DNA of 5,656 nucleotides from Actinomycetota bacterium. GTDB taxonomy: Bacteria > Actinomycetota > Actinomycetes > Nanopelagicales > Nanopelagicaceae. The notes under the pieces were generated by a model. It had not been told where the DNA came from. It searched no databases and saw only the letters and a program-made list of their open reading frames with translations. Both the position numbers and the translations under genes were made by a program. The first letter of the stretch is position 1. Each line of letters opens with the position of its first letter. This document shows, in pieces, positions 1 to 5,305 of the stretch. The stretch spans positions 1 through 5,656 of the forward strand of contig JAQCGQ010000054.1 in NCBI GenBank assembly GCA_027730465.1, in the 5' to 3' direction.

Positions 1-59
1 TTGGTTAGCGCGCCGCCCTGTCACGGCGGAGGTCGCGGGTTCAAGTCCCGTCTGGGTCG
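1..59 (+). tRNA. tRNA-Asp (GTC), 5' end truncated by the window edge
   Basis: This is the 3' portion of an aspartate tRNA. The anticodon stem CCGCC (13-17) pairs with GGCGG (25-29) around the loop CTGTCAC, placing the anticodon GTC at 20-22. The T arm is GCGGG / TTCAAGT / CCCGT, followed by the 3' acceptor strand (52-58) and the discriminator G59, the usual base for tRNA-Asp. The 5' acceptor strand and start of the D arm lie outside the window; the retained D loop contains the GG pair. No CCA end is encoded (CGA follows). It is read in the same direction as the tRNA-Phe 49 bases downstream, so the two are probably cotranscribed and processed apart. Confidence 0.95.
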
Positions 60-108
60 CGATTTGTTTGGTTGGTAAATTAAATTTGCTAAATTAACAA
101 ATTTTATT

Positions 109-182
109 GGCTTGGTAGCTCAGTTGGTATGAGCGAACGACTGAAAATCGTTAGGTCGCCGGTTCGATCCCGGCCCAAGCCA
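109..182 (+). tRNA. tRNA-Phe (GAA)
   Basis: This is a complete phenylalanine tRNA cloverleaf. The acceptor stem GGCTTGG (109-115) pairs with CCAAGCC (175-181), and the discriminator is A182. The D stem is GCTC (118-121) / GAGC (131-134). The anticodon stem AACGA (136-140) pairs with TCGTT (148-152) around loop CTGAAAA, with anticodon GAA at 143-145. The T stem GCCGG (158-162) pairs with CCGGC (170-174) around TTCGATC. CCA is not encoded and must be added by tRNA nucleotidyltransferase. It converges with the phosphoglycosyltransferase gene on the other strand, whose stop codon begins only 6 bases beyond the tRNA end, so no separate intergenic terminator fits between them. Confidence 0.98.
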
Positions 183-188
183 CAAGTT

Positions 189-1226
189 CTAAATATCTTT
201 GCGACTTAAGAAAGCTCCTAGTAAGAAAATCCAAAATACAATTCCAAAACTGAGGCCAACGAATTCATTTGAAAATAAGTCAAATGAAATAACAATCGCA
301 ATTGTAGCAAAGATTGCAGAAAGAAACCAGAGCAAAATTGCAGTAACTTTGCGTGATAAACCTAACCTTATTAACCTATGCGACAAATGATCTTTTCCTC
401 CCTGAAAAGGAGAGACACCTCGCCTTAATCTTGATATGACCGCAACTATAGTGTCAAGTATTGGAATAGCGAGCAATAGAATGGGAATTACAAAGGAAGT
501 AAATCTGGAATCTGTCTCTGGATTCAGCCTAACTGTAAGGATCGCAATCAGCACACCTAAGAAAAGTGCGCCAGCATCTCCCATGTATATCCTTGCCGGG
601 GATTTATTCCAAATTAGAAATCCTAATGTAGCGCCAGTTATCACTAATGAAAGTGCTGCTAGAAATGTTTGGCCGTTACTCAAAGTTAAAATACTAAGCG
701 CGATAGCCGAAATTGCAGTAGTGCCAGCAGCCCCACCATCTAAATTATCAAAAAAATTAATGGAATTACAGATACCAACTATCCAAAGAACTGTGATAAG
801 AATATCTAATAGGGTCGACCCTGTTGGGTTTCCTAAGTTGTTGGTGAATACCAGTAGGATAGCAACAATTAAACCTGCAATACTTTGCCCAATAAACCTT
901 GGTAATGGGTGTAAATTCTTAATATCATCCCATAATCCAATAACACCGATTGCAACAGCTGGGCCAAGTAGTGAAGTTGCTAGCCAAAAATTATTCGCTC
1001 CCGCGCCTGACATAATTAATGCACCATAAGTAACAATTAGAACTCCTATAATTATTGCTACTCCCCCAAGATAAGGGGTGGGACTTGTATGTGATTTATG
1101 GGTTGAGTCTGGCCGATCTAAAATATCTTTTGAAATTGCAATTCTTCTCATAAGTGGAGTTAATATGCCAACTAATGCATATGATGAGATGAGGAGTAAA
1201 AAATACTCTAGCGATGAAATATTCAA
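189..1226 (-). CDS. WecA/TagO/MraY-family polyprenyl-phosphate sugar-1-phosphate transferase
   Basis: This is a membrane enzyme of 345 aa. Members of the family transfer a sugar-1-phosphate (often GlcNAc-1-P) from a UDP-sugar to undecaprenyl phosphate on the cytoplasmic face, the first committed step of a lipid-linked glycan. Visible family motifs are the Asp pair in LWDD (D100, D101), NSINFFDNLDG (154-164), IYMGDAGALFLG (213-224, D217 likely catalytic) and the loop KDHLSHRL (278-285), matching the His-rich C-terminal motif. About ten hydrophobic segments are apparent. The downstream motifs favour the WecA/TagO branch over MraY itself; the exact donor sugar cannot be read from sequence. The start is TTG at 1224-1226. 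No ATG, GTG or TTG lies in frame upstream before a stop at 1305-1307, and the next ATG (Met26) would delete the first membrane helix. No clear Shine-Dalgarno sequence precedes it. It starts 16 bases after the DUF5302-like gene, so cotranscription with it and bldC is likely. Confidence 0.9.
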   Translation of the reverse strand: MNISSLEYFLLLISSYALVGILTPLMRRIAISKDILDRPDSTHKSHTSPTPYLGGVAIIIGVLIVTYGALIMSGAGANNFWLATSLLGPAVAIGVIGLWDDIKNLHPLPRFIGQSIAGLIVAILLVFTNNLGNPTGSTLLDILITVLWIVGICNSINFFDNLDGGAAGTTAISAIALSILTLSNGQTFLAALSLVITGATLGFLIWNKSPARIYMGDAGALFLGVLIAILTVRLNPETDSRFTSFVIPILLLAIPILDTIVAVISRLRRGVSPFQGGKDHLSHRLIRLGLSRKVTAILLWFLSAIFATIAIVISFDLFSNEFVGLSFGIVFWIFLLGAFLSRKDI

Positions 1227-1242
1227 TCTAGAACCAAAATTT

Positions 1243-1431
1243 TTATGCCGACCCTGCTTTTCTTCGGTGCATTTTTGGCGCAGCTCCAGCAGTTTGACCA
1301 GCTCCTACCTTTGAGCCGCCAGTAAGACCTGTACTTTTACCAGCATTATGACCTTTTTGTTTTTTTGCCAAAGCAGCAAGCATCTTTGCTTTTTGATCTA
1401 CCTCACGGATATTTTCTTCATCACTGCTCAT
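1243..1431 (-). CDS. DUF5302-like small basic protein
   Basis: This is a 62-aa soluble protein of unknown function. The N-terminal third is acidic and helical-looking (residues 1-25, ending in an Ala/Lys-rich stretch). The rest is Gly/Ala/Lys-rich, with GGSKVGAGQTAG (38-49) and the terminal PKMHRRKAG (52-60). The pattern of a short charged helix, a flexible Gly-rich linker, a KVxG element and a basic RRK(S/A)G tail is what I recall for DUF5302, a family confined to Actinobacteria; that match is from memory, not a search. A good Shine-Dalgarno AAGGTGG (1444-1438) sits 6 bases before the ATG and fixes the start. The gene begins 30 bases after the bldC stop, and the phosphoglycosyltransferase follows 16 bases later, so it is probably the middle gene of a three-gene transcript. 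Confidence 0.75.
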   Translation of the reverse strand: MSSDEENIREVDQKAKMLAALAKKQKGHNAGKSTGLTGGSKVGAGQTAGAAPKMHRRKAGSA

Positions 1432-1461
1432 AAGAAACCACCTTTTGATTATTTGATTGCA

Positions 1462-1692
1462 TTATGTATTGGGTATAACCGATTTTAATAACTCTTTTAC
1501 TTCAGACTCTTTATACCTTCTGTGTCCACCTAAGGTCTTAATTGAGGTTAGCTTGCCAGCCTTAGCCCATCTAGTAACAGTTTTTGGATCAACCCTAAAG
1601 AGTGAAGCAACCTCAGCTGGGGTTAATAGCTTCTCTTGGTTGGTTGCAGATAGTGGTGGGAAATTAGCTTGGACCAATTTATTACTCTCCAT
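1462..1692 (-). CDS. bldC: BldC-family MerR-type DNA-binding transcriptional regulator
   Basis: This is a small (76 aa) DNA-binding protein. In Streptomyces, BldC is a developmental regulator that binds DNA as head-to-tail oligomers on direct repeats; here only the DNA-binding function can be assumed. The winged-helix domain begins at LLTPAEVASLFRVDPKTVT (22-40), which forms the helix-turn-helix. It continues with RWAKAGKLTS (41-50) and the wing signature TLGGHRRY (53-60). This core is nearly identical to Streptomyces BldC as I remember it. The N-terminal extension of about 20 residues before the core is longer than in the 68-aa Streptomyces protein and is not obviously conserved. There is no dimerising coiled coil or effector domain, as expected for BldC. 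The ATG at 1690-1692 has only a weak GGGA just upstream, so a leaderless or weakly initiated message is possible. A poor promoter candidate, TTGTTT-N17-GATACT, lies about 45-75 bases upstream. Confidence 0.93.
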   Translation of the reverse strand: MESNKLVQANFPPLSATNQEKLLTPAEVASLFRVDPKTVTRWAKAGKLTSIKTLGGHRRYKESEVKELLKSVIPNT

Positions 1693-1776
1693 TCCCAGTA
1701 ATAGACCATATTGTCTAATTTAAACCAATTGAGAGAAGTATCCCTTTAAGTTAACCTTGAAACAAGTACAAAAAAA

Positions 1777-2013
1777 CTAAGATGCAGATTCAAGAGCTGC
1801 CACCCTACGCCAGCGCGTGACTAGTCTTTCATAGCCCTTTCCAGCAAGAGCTCCATCACCCGATGCAAGTCCGGCTATCGATGAGTTCACATCCTCGATA
1901 GAGGAGTCCGCCTCGAGGCCAGACTCTCCATTTGAAAGAAGTGAGTTATGTAAAAACGTTGCCAGCCCTCCATAATCTAATTCAACAATTGACTTTCGAT
2001 CAAAAATTTCAAG
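1777..2013 (-). pseudogene. C-terminal part of the bldC-neighbour gene, cut off by an in-frame amber stop
   Basis: Directly after the TAG at 2014-2016, and in the same frame as the gene upstream of it, 78 sense codons stay open until a second TAG (1777-1779). The translation looks like a real protein end. It starts LEIFDRKSIVELDYGGLA, has a middle acidic stretch containing SSIEDVNSSIAGLASGDGA, and ends GKGYERLVTRWRRVAALES. There is no Met codon and no convincing restart, so it would be made only by readthrough. Hand counts give 57-60% G+C over 1801-1920, well above the 30-43% counted in lines of the upstream part. The motif VELDYGGL, and RWRxVxALExAS at the end, fit what I recall of a conserved actinobacterial hypothetical protein encoded beside bldC. 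I therefore read 1777-2592 as one gene of about 271 codons interrupted once. Function unknown. Confidence 0.7.
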
Positions 2014-2592
2014 CTAAGATAAAAGTTCAGCAACTTCACCCTCTACTACCCCTTCACCAAAGGCTGACATTACTGTTTGATGGGTAAAAGTACATCTGTC
2101 CTTAGCGCTTGAGATTGAAGTCCTCAAAATAGAAAAATGGCCATTGTCATCAACTCCCCTATTTCGTTCTTCTGGTGAAAATAGTGCAAACCATCTTGGA
2201 GGAATACTCCAAGTTGAAGAAAGTATATGCGAAACTTTATCTTCGATACTCTGTAAAATATTTTGCATAGAATCATTAACAACCTTAGGAATAAAGTAAT
2301 TAACAATGCCAGATGGTAATGAGTTAGTAAAATCATCAAATGCATTGTAATTTCTTATCGCTGTAGACCACGGTGAGACATACCTATTGTTATCTATTAC
2401 CAGAAAGTGAGCCCCGTCAATTTTTGAATATGAATAATTCAAAGTAATAGTTTTGCGCAATGATTCATTTTGCTCTTCGAATACTGTTTGCAAATTCGAA
2501 AATTCTGTAGACCATAGATTTTGATCCCTTAGATTAAAGGATTCAAATGGTTCATAGATCCTAAGTGAAGCTACATAAGGTGTAGGTCTCAT
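2014..2592 (-). CDS. Conserved hypothetical bldC-neighbour protein, N-terminal 192 residues (truncated by amber stop)
   Basis: The open part encodes 192 aa beginning MRPTPYVASLRIYEPFESF. The RPYVASLRxYEP opening and STWSIPPRWFALFSPEERN (about residues 127-145) recall a conserved, uncharacterised actinobacterial family next to bldC; the family name is not something I can give. No signal peptide, membrane helix or nucleotide-binding motif is visible, so it is probably cytosolic. The ORF stops at TAG 2014-2016, and homologous-looking sequence continues in the same frame to 1777, so this is a shortened product unless the stop is read through. The ATG at 2590-2592 matches the family's usual start, but there is no clear Shine-Dalgarno sequence. 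A -10-like TATAGAT lies about 15 bases upstream, which might give a nearly leaderless message. It follows the glycosyltransferase gene by 35 bases and precedes bldC. Shine-Dalgarno absence and truncation make its present function doubtful. Confidence 0.65.
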   Translation of the reverse strand: MRPTPYVASLRIYEPFESFNLRDQNLWSTEFSNLQTVFEEQNESLRKTITLNYSYSKIDGAHFLVIDNNRYVSPWSTAIRNYNAFDDFTNSLPSGIVNYFIPKVVNDSMQNILQSIEDKVSHILSSTWSIPPRWFALFSPEERNRGVDDNGHFSILRTSISSAKDRCTFTHQTVMSAFGEGVVEGEVAELLS

Positions 2593-2627
2593 AACATTAA
2601 ATCACTAATCTATATGTGAGCTTTAGG

Positions 2628-3728
2628 TTAAAAATCAATAGATTCATACACTTGAAAAATCTTATTAGCCATAATCTTTGAATCAAACAACTCAAGTTGA
2701 GACTTATATCCAGAAGTTAACTCATTAACCGAACTGGATTCGCTATTTACATATAATATTTTATCCGCCAATAATTTATGATCACCCGTTGGATACAATC
2801 CTAGATAGCCAACTCCTAAAACCTCAGGTATGGCAGAATTACTAGGGGCCAAAATTGGCTTATTAGCCTGCATAGCTTCTAATAATGCTAGTCCAAATCC
2901 TTCACCATTACTTGCAAATATAAATAAATCTATTTTCCTAAGAAATTCGTGAACGTACGCCGTCTTACCTAACCAAATGACGTTAGACTCAATTTGCATA
3001 TCCTTACATAGCTTCTTAAGATCTATTTCGTTCTTTCCCGTACCAACAATGAAAAATTTCATATCGGGAATTTTTTCAAGGGTGAGTTTTATTGATGAAA
3101 GCATAGTAAAATAATTTTTTCCAGGTACAAGGCGTCCAATTGTACCAATTTTGAATGTATTAGAATCTTCTAGTTCGGGGTGAACAATTTGTGCCTTATT
3201 TGTAACTTTAGAGTTCGTGATTGCAAAACCATAATGAACCACGATTATATTTACCTTTTTACTTATTTCTTTACAAACTAAAGAGTGTTCTTTAATTGCA
3301 TTGGAGATGGCAATTATTGAAGCAGCCCTACTTGAGGTATATCTAGATAAAAAAATTGAAATAATTCTAGGCTTATTTGGCCAAAACGGCTCGAAATTGT
3401 GTCTAGTAATAACAAATCTCTTATTTTTACAAGCACTGGCAGCTACTAATTCAGCCTGAGATAAATGTGCATGCACTAAGAAATTATTTTTATGCATATA
3501 ACGTCGAAAACGATAAATCTGAACGATAATACTTTTGTTTGCTAAAGTAGAATTTATAGATATTCCCAATTCTTTGAAATTATCTGCTAGTTCAGGCTTA
3601 CCTTTAAGATAAAAAATTTCAACTTCATTCTTTCTTTCTACTTGTTGTTGAGCCAAAGTTAATAGCTGAACTTCTGCTCCACCTCGTTCGATGGTTGTGA
3701 TTATGTGAATTATTTTTTTTGTTTTCAT
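2628..3728 (-). CDS. Glycosyltransferase, GT-B fold, GT4-like
   Basis: This 366-aa cytosolic or membrane-associated enzyme probably adds one sugar from a nucleotide-sugar donor to a surface glycan precursor. Length and domain layout fit family GT4. The N-terminal acceptor domain opens with IIHIITTIERGGAEVQL (6-22), carrying the GGAE motif typical of GT4, and has HAHLSQAE (86-93). The donor domain has IGRLVPGKN (197-205), with the Arg/Lys pair expected to contact the donor phosphates. It also has the E-x7-E signature in EGFGLALLEAM (E276 and E284), which binds the donor sugar in retaining enzymes. No transmembrane helix or signal peptide is evident. Its ATG overlaps the stop of the UDP-glucuronate decarboxylase gene as ATGA (3725-3728), implying translational coupling. 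A xylosyltransferase role is attractive from this context but unproven. Several lines of the gene count near 23-28% G+C, lower than most of its neighbours. Confidence 0.9.
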   Translation of the reverse strand: MKTKKIIHIITTIERGGAEVQLLTLAQQQVERKNEVEIFYLKGKPELADNFKELGISINSTLANKSIIVQIYRFRRYMHKNNFLVHAHLSQAELVAASACKNKRFVITRHNFEPFWPNKPRIISIFLSRYTSSRAASIIAISNAIKEHSLVCKEISKKVNIIVVHYGFAITNSKVTNKAQIVHPELEDSNTFKIGTIGRLVPGKNYFTMLSSIKLTLEKIPDMKFFIVGTGKNEIDLKKLCKDMQIESNVIWLGKTAYVHEFLRKIDLFIFASNGEGFGLALLEAMQANKPILAPSNSAIPEVLGVGYLGLYPTGDHKLLADKILYVNSESSSVNELTSGYKSQLELFDSKIMANKIFQVYESIDF

Positions 3729-4654
3729 ACCACAGATTTAAAGTAATCAACGGTCTTTCGGATGCCTTCTAATAATTCAATTTCCGGTTGCCACTCAAGT
3801 AACTCGATTGCTTTTGAAATATCAGGCTTTCTCTGCTTCGGATCATCTTGGGGTAATGCCTTATATAGTATTTCACTCTTTGATCCAGTAACTTCAATTA
3901 CTGATTTCGCCAATTCTAAAACGGTAAACTCGTTTGGATTTCCAAGATTTAAAGGGGTTGCAATAGGTTTTGCTAAAGTTGATAACTTGTAGATTCCATC
4001 TACTAAATCAGATACATAACAAAATGACCTAGATTGATCACCTTTTCCATAAACAGTAATAGGTTCATTTTTTAAAGCCTGGACGATAAAGTTACTAACA
4101 ACTCGTCCATCATTTTGTGACATATTTGGTCCATAAGTATTAAAAATTCTTAAAACCCGTGTATCAAGACCGTATTGTCGTTTGTAATCAAAACACAGAG
4201 TTTCAGCCGCTCTCTTGCCTTCATCATAACAAGATCTAATTCCGATTGGGTTTACATTCCCCCAATACTCTTCTTGTTGTGGTGACTCTTTGGGATCACC
4301 ATAGACTTCACTGGTTGATGCCTGAATTACCATTGCACCAGTTTCCTTAGCTAAATGCAATAAATTAATCATTCCTAGGAAATTAGTTTCGATCGTGCGC
4401 ACTGGATCTTGTTGATAAGCAACAGGTGAGGCAGGGCAAGCAAAATTTAAAATTGTATCAACTTCAATATCATAAGGTTCTCTAACATCATGCTCTATGA
4501 AAGTAAAATTAGGATTAGATTTTAAATGTTCGATATTAGTAAGTGATCCCGTAGATAAATCATCTAAAACTGTAACGTGATGGTTATTCTCAATAAGATT
4601 ATTGGAAATATGTGAACCTAAAAAACCAGCACCCCCTGCTAAAAGAACTTTCAT
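3725..4654 (-). CDS. uxs: UDP-glucuronate decarboxylase (UDP-xylose synthase), extended SDR family
   Basis: This enzyme converts UDP-glucuronate to UDP-xylose and CO2 using bound NAD+, in the cytosol. At 309 aa it is the usual length for a soluble bacterial UXS. The Rossmann fold begins with GGAGFLGSH (7-15), and D31 lies at the end of the second strand. Catalytic residues sit in STSEVYGD (113-120, S115/E116) and in SCYDEGKRAAE (141-151, Y143 and K147). The segments YWGNVNPIGIRSCYDEGKR (130-148) and FNTYGPNMSQNDGRVVSNF (171-189) are strongly characteristic of UXS rather than GalE or dTDP-glucose dehydratase. The substrate must be supplied by a UDP-glucose dehydrogenase that is not in this window. 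The gene overlaps the following glycosyltransferase by 4 bases. No good Shine-Dalgarno precedes the ATG at 4652-4654. A weak hairpin (4691-4713) separates it from the DUF3073 gene, suggesting its own transcript. Confidence 0.94.
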   Translation of the reverse strand: MKVLLAGGAGFLGSHISNNLIENNHHVTVLDDLSTGSLTNIEHLKSNPNFTFIEHDVREPYDIEVDTILNFACPASPVAYQQDPVRTIETNFLGMINLLHLAKETGAMVIQASTSEVYGDPKESPQQEEYWGNVNPIGIRSCYDEGKRAAETLCFDYKRQYGLDTRVLRIFNTYGPNMSQNDGRVVSNFIVQALKNEPITVYGKGDQSRSFCYVSDLVDGIYKLSTLAKPIATPLNLGNPNEFTVLELAKSVIEVTGSKSEILYKALPQDDPKQRKPDISKAIELLEWQPEIELLEGIRKTVDYFKSVV

Positions 4655-4690
4655 GTATTTATCTTTGCATAGATTTTGGGAACAGAGTTA

Positions 4691-4713
4691 CTAAAACCGT
4701 CTTAGGTTTTTAG
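4691..4713 (-). terminator. Weak terminator-like hairpin after the DUF3073 gene
   Basis: CTAAAACC and GGTTTTTAG form an imperfect inverted repeat around a 6-base loop (GTCTTA at 4699-4704). The core stem is 6 base pairs with two GC pairs at the loop end. It lies 20 bases past the stop of the DUF3073 gene and before the uxs gene. On the - strand there is no good run of T after the stem; on the + strand the stem itself ends in five T. It may end some transcripts or be a chance AT-rich palindrome. Confidence 0.3.
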
Positions 4714-4732
4714 CTGTTATGAGAATTACTAC

Positions 4733-4909
4733 TTACTTATACTTTGAGTAATCATCATTGGCATAAGGGTCATCATTTTCAGCACTTTTTATGCCATCTA
4801 CCTCACCATGCAACTCTTTAGCCAGTCTCTCTAAATCCATATCTGGATTTGAATACTTTAGATCCCTAGCTACTCTGGTCTCTTTTGCTTTTGATCGGCC
4901 ACGTCCCAT
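4733..4909 (-). CDS. DUF3073 family small protein
   Basis: This 58-aa protein opens with MGRGRSKAKETRVARDLKY, the highly recognisable start of DUF3073, an actinobacterial family of unknown function. The basic N-terminus (1-19) is followed by a predicted helix, DMDLERLAKELHG (23-35). The tail is acidic and ends DDPYANDDYSKYK (46-58); most relatives have a similar Asp/Glu- and Tyr-rich tail, often longer, so this one is compact. The start is well fixed: a near-ideal Shine-Dalgarno AAGGAGG (4923-4917) lies 7 bases before the ATG at 4907-4909. A good promoter sits upstream in the short gap after the SCP2-like gene. The opposite charges of head and tail, and its usual nearness to purine genes and bldC, are all that bears on function. 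Confidence 0.92.
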   Translation of the reverse strand: MGRGRSKAKETRVARDLKYSNPDMDLERLAKELHGEVDGIKSAENDDPYANDDYSKYK

Positions 4910-4954
4910 GGGTGGGCCTCCTTCACAATCACTGATTCTGCCGTAGGGTAGAAG

Positions 4955-4983
4955 ATTATCTAATCAACCCCATTTGACGCCAA
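4955..4983 (-). promoter_or_regulatory. Predicted sigma-70-type promoter of the DUF3073 gene
   Basis: Read on the - strand, TTGGCG (4983-4978, four of six matches to TTGACA) is followed after exactly 17 bases by GATAAT (4960-4955, five of six matches to TATAAT). Transcription would begin near 4948, giving a leader of about 40 bases that carries the strong Shine-Dalgarno at 4923-4917. The -35 box ends only 6 bases past the SCP2-like stop codon. It is the best promoter match I found in the window. Confidence 0.55.
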
Positions 4984-4989
4984 AAAATT

Positions 4990-5304
4990 TCAGATTCCAG
5001 CCTGGTATTTAGCTGATACCTGTGTAAATAGCTTAGATAAATCACTGGCAAGCCCTGAGGCACGAATCTGGCCTTGGCCAATGAGGCCTGACCAAGAACC
5101 AGGATTGATCGCTAGGTGAATCAAGGTATCTGCGTTCATCTCAACCTGATTTGAAGGTGTGCACCGGCGGTGGACTGGACCCTCGCCGCATTGAATCGCT
5201 CCATAGGGAGGCACTCGTAACTCAACTGTTTTACCTGGTGAAATCTCCTTTATCAATTTGAAGATTTTTGCAACCTCTAAAGCAACCTCTGGATCTTTCT
5301 TCAT
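4990..5304 (-). CDS. SCP2-like 'sterol carrier family' protein, short form
   Basis: This 104-aa soluble protein resembles the C-terminal SCP2-like domain of the actinobacterial 'sterol carrier family' proteins usually found near purine genes. Recognisable elements are VELRVPPYGAIQCGEG (28-43), a conserved PVHRRCTPSNQVEMNADTL (44-62) and the closing QIRASGLASDLSKLF (79-93), a pattern of the form ASGxxxDLS. Longer relatives, as I recall, carry an additional N-terminal DinB/maleylpyruvate-isomerase-like helical domain. That is absent here, since the ORF starts one base after the purB stop. Ligand and function are unknown; the 'sterol' name comes from the fold only. The ATG at 5302-5304 has no clear Shine-Dalgarno, and the 1-base spacing to the purB stop suggests translational coupling. 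Confidence 0.72.
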   Translation of the reverse strand: MKKDPEVALEVAKIFKLIKEISPGKTVELRVPPYGAIQCGEGPVHRRCTPSNQVEMNADTLIHLAINPGSWSGLIGQGQIRASGLASDLSKLFTQVSAKYQAGI

Positions 5305-5305
5305 A

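Noticed and set aside
81..105. AT-rich inverted repeat AAATTTG / CAAATTT between the two tRNAs
   Set aside because: It has only seven base pairs, six of them AT, in a tRNA spacer. It is expected by chance in such sequence and has no following T run.
436..1029. A 197-codon open frame on the + strand opposite the WecA-like gene
   Set aside because: It is the antisense shadow of a membrane protein with clear catalytic motifs. Its translation has no recognisable domain and no ribosome site.
1457..1723. An 88-codon open frame on the + strand opposite bldC
   Set aside because: It is the exact antisense of bldC, which is unmistakable on the other strand.
2014..2016. Programmed recoding of TAG (for example pyrrolysine)
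   Set aside because: Other genes in the window end in TAG in the normal way, and no pyl gene is present. A simple nonsense change or sequence error is more economical.
2124..2345. A 73-codon open frame on the - strand inside the bldC-neighbour gene
   Set aside because: It overlaps the longer frame, which carries the recognisable RPTPYVASLR start and STWSIPPRW motif. The short frame is Leu/His-rich, without family features.
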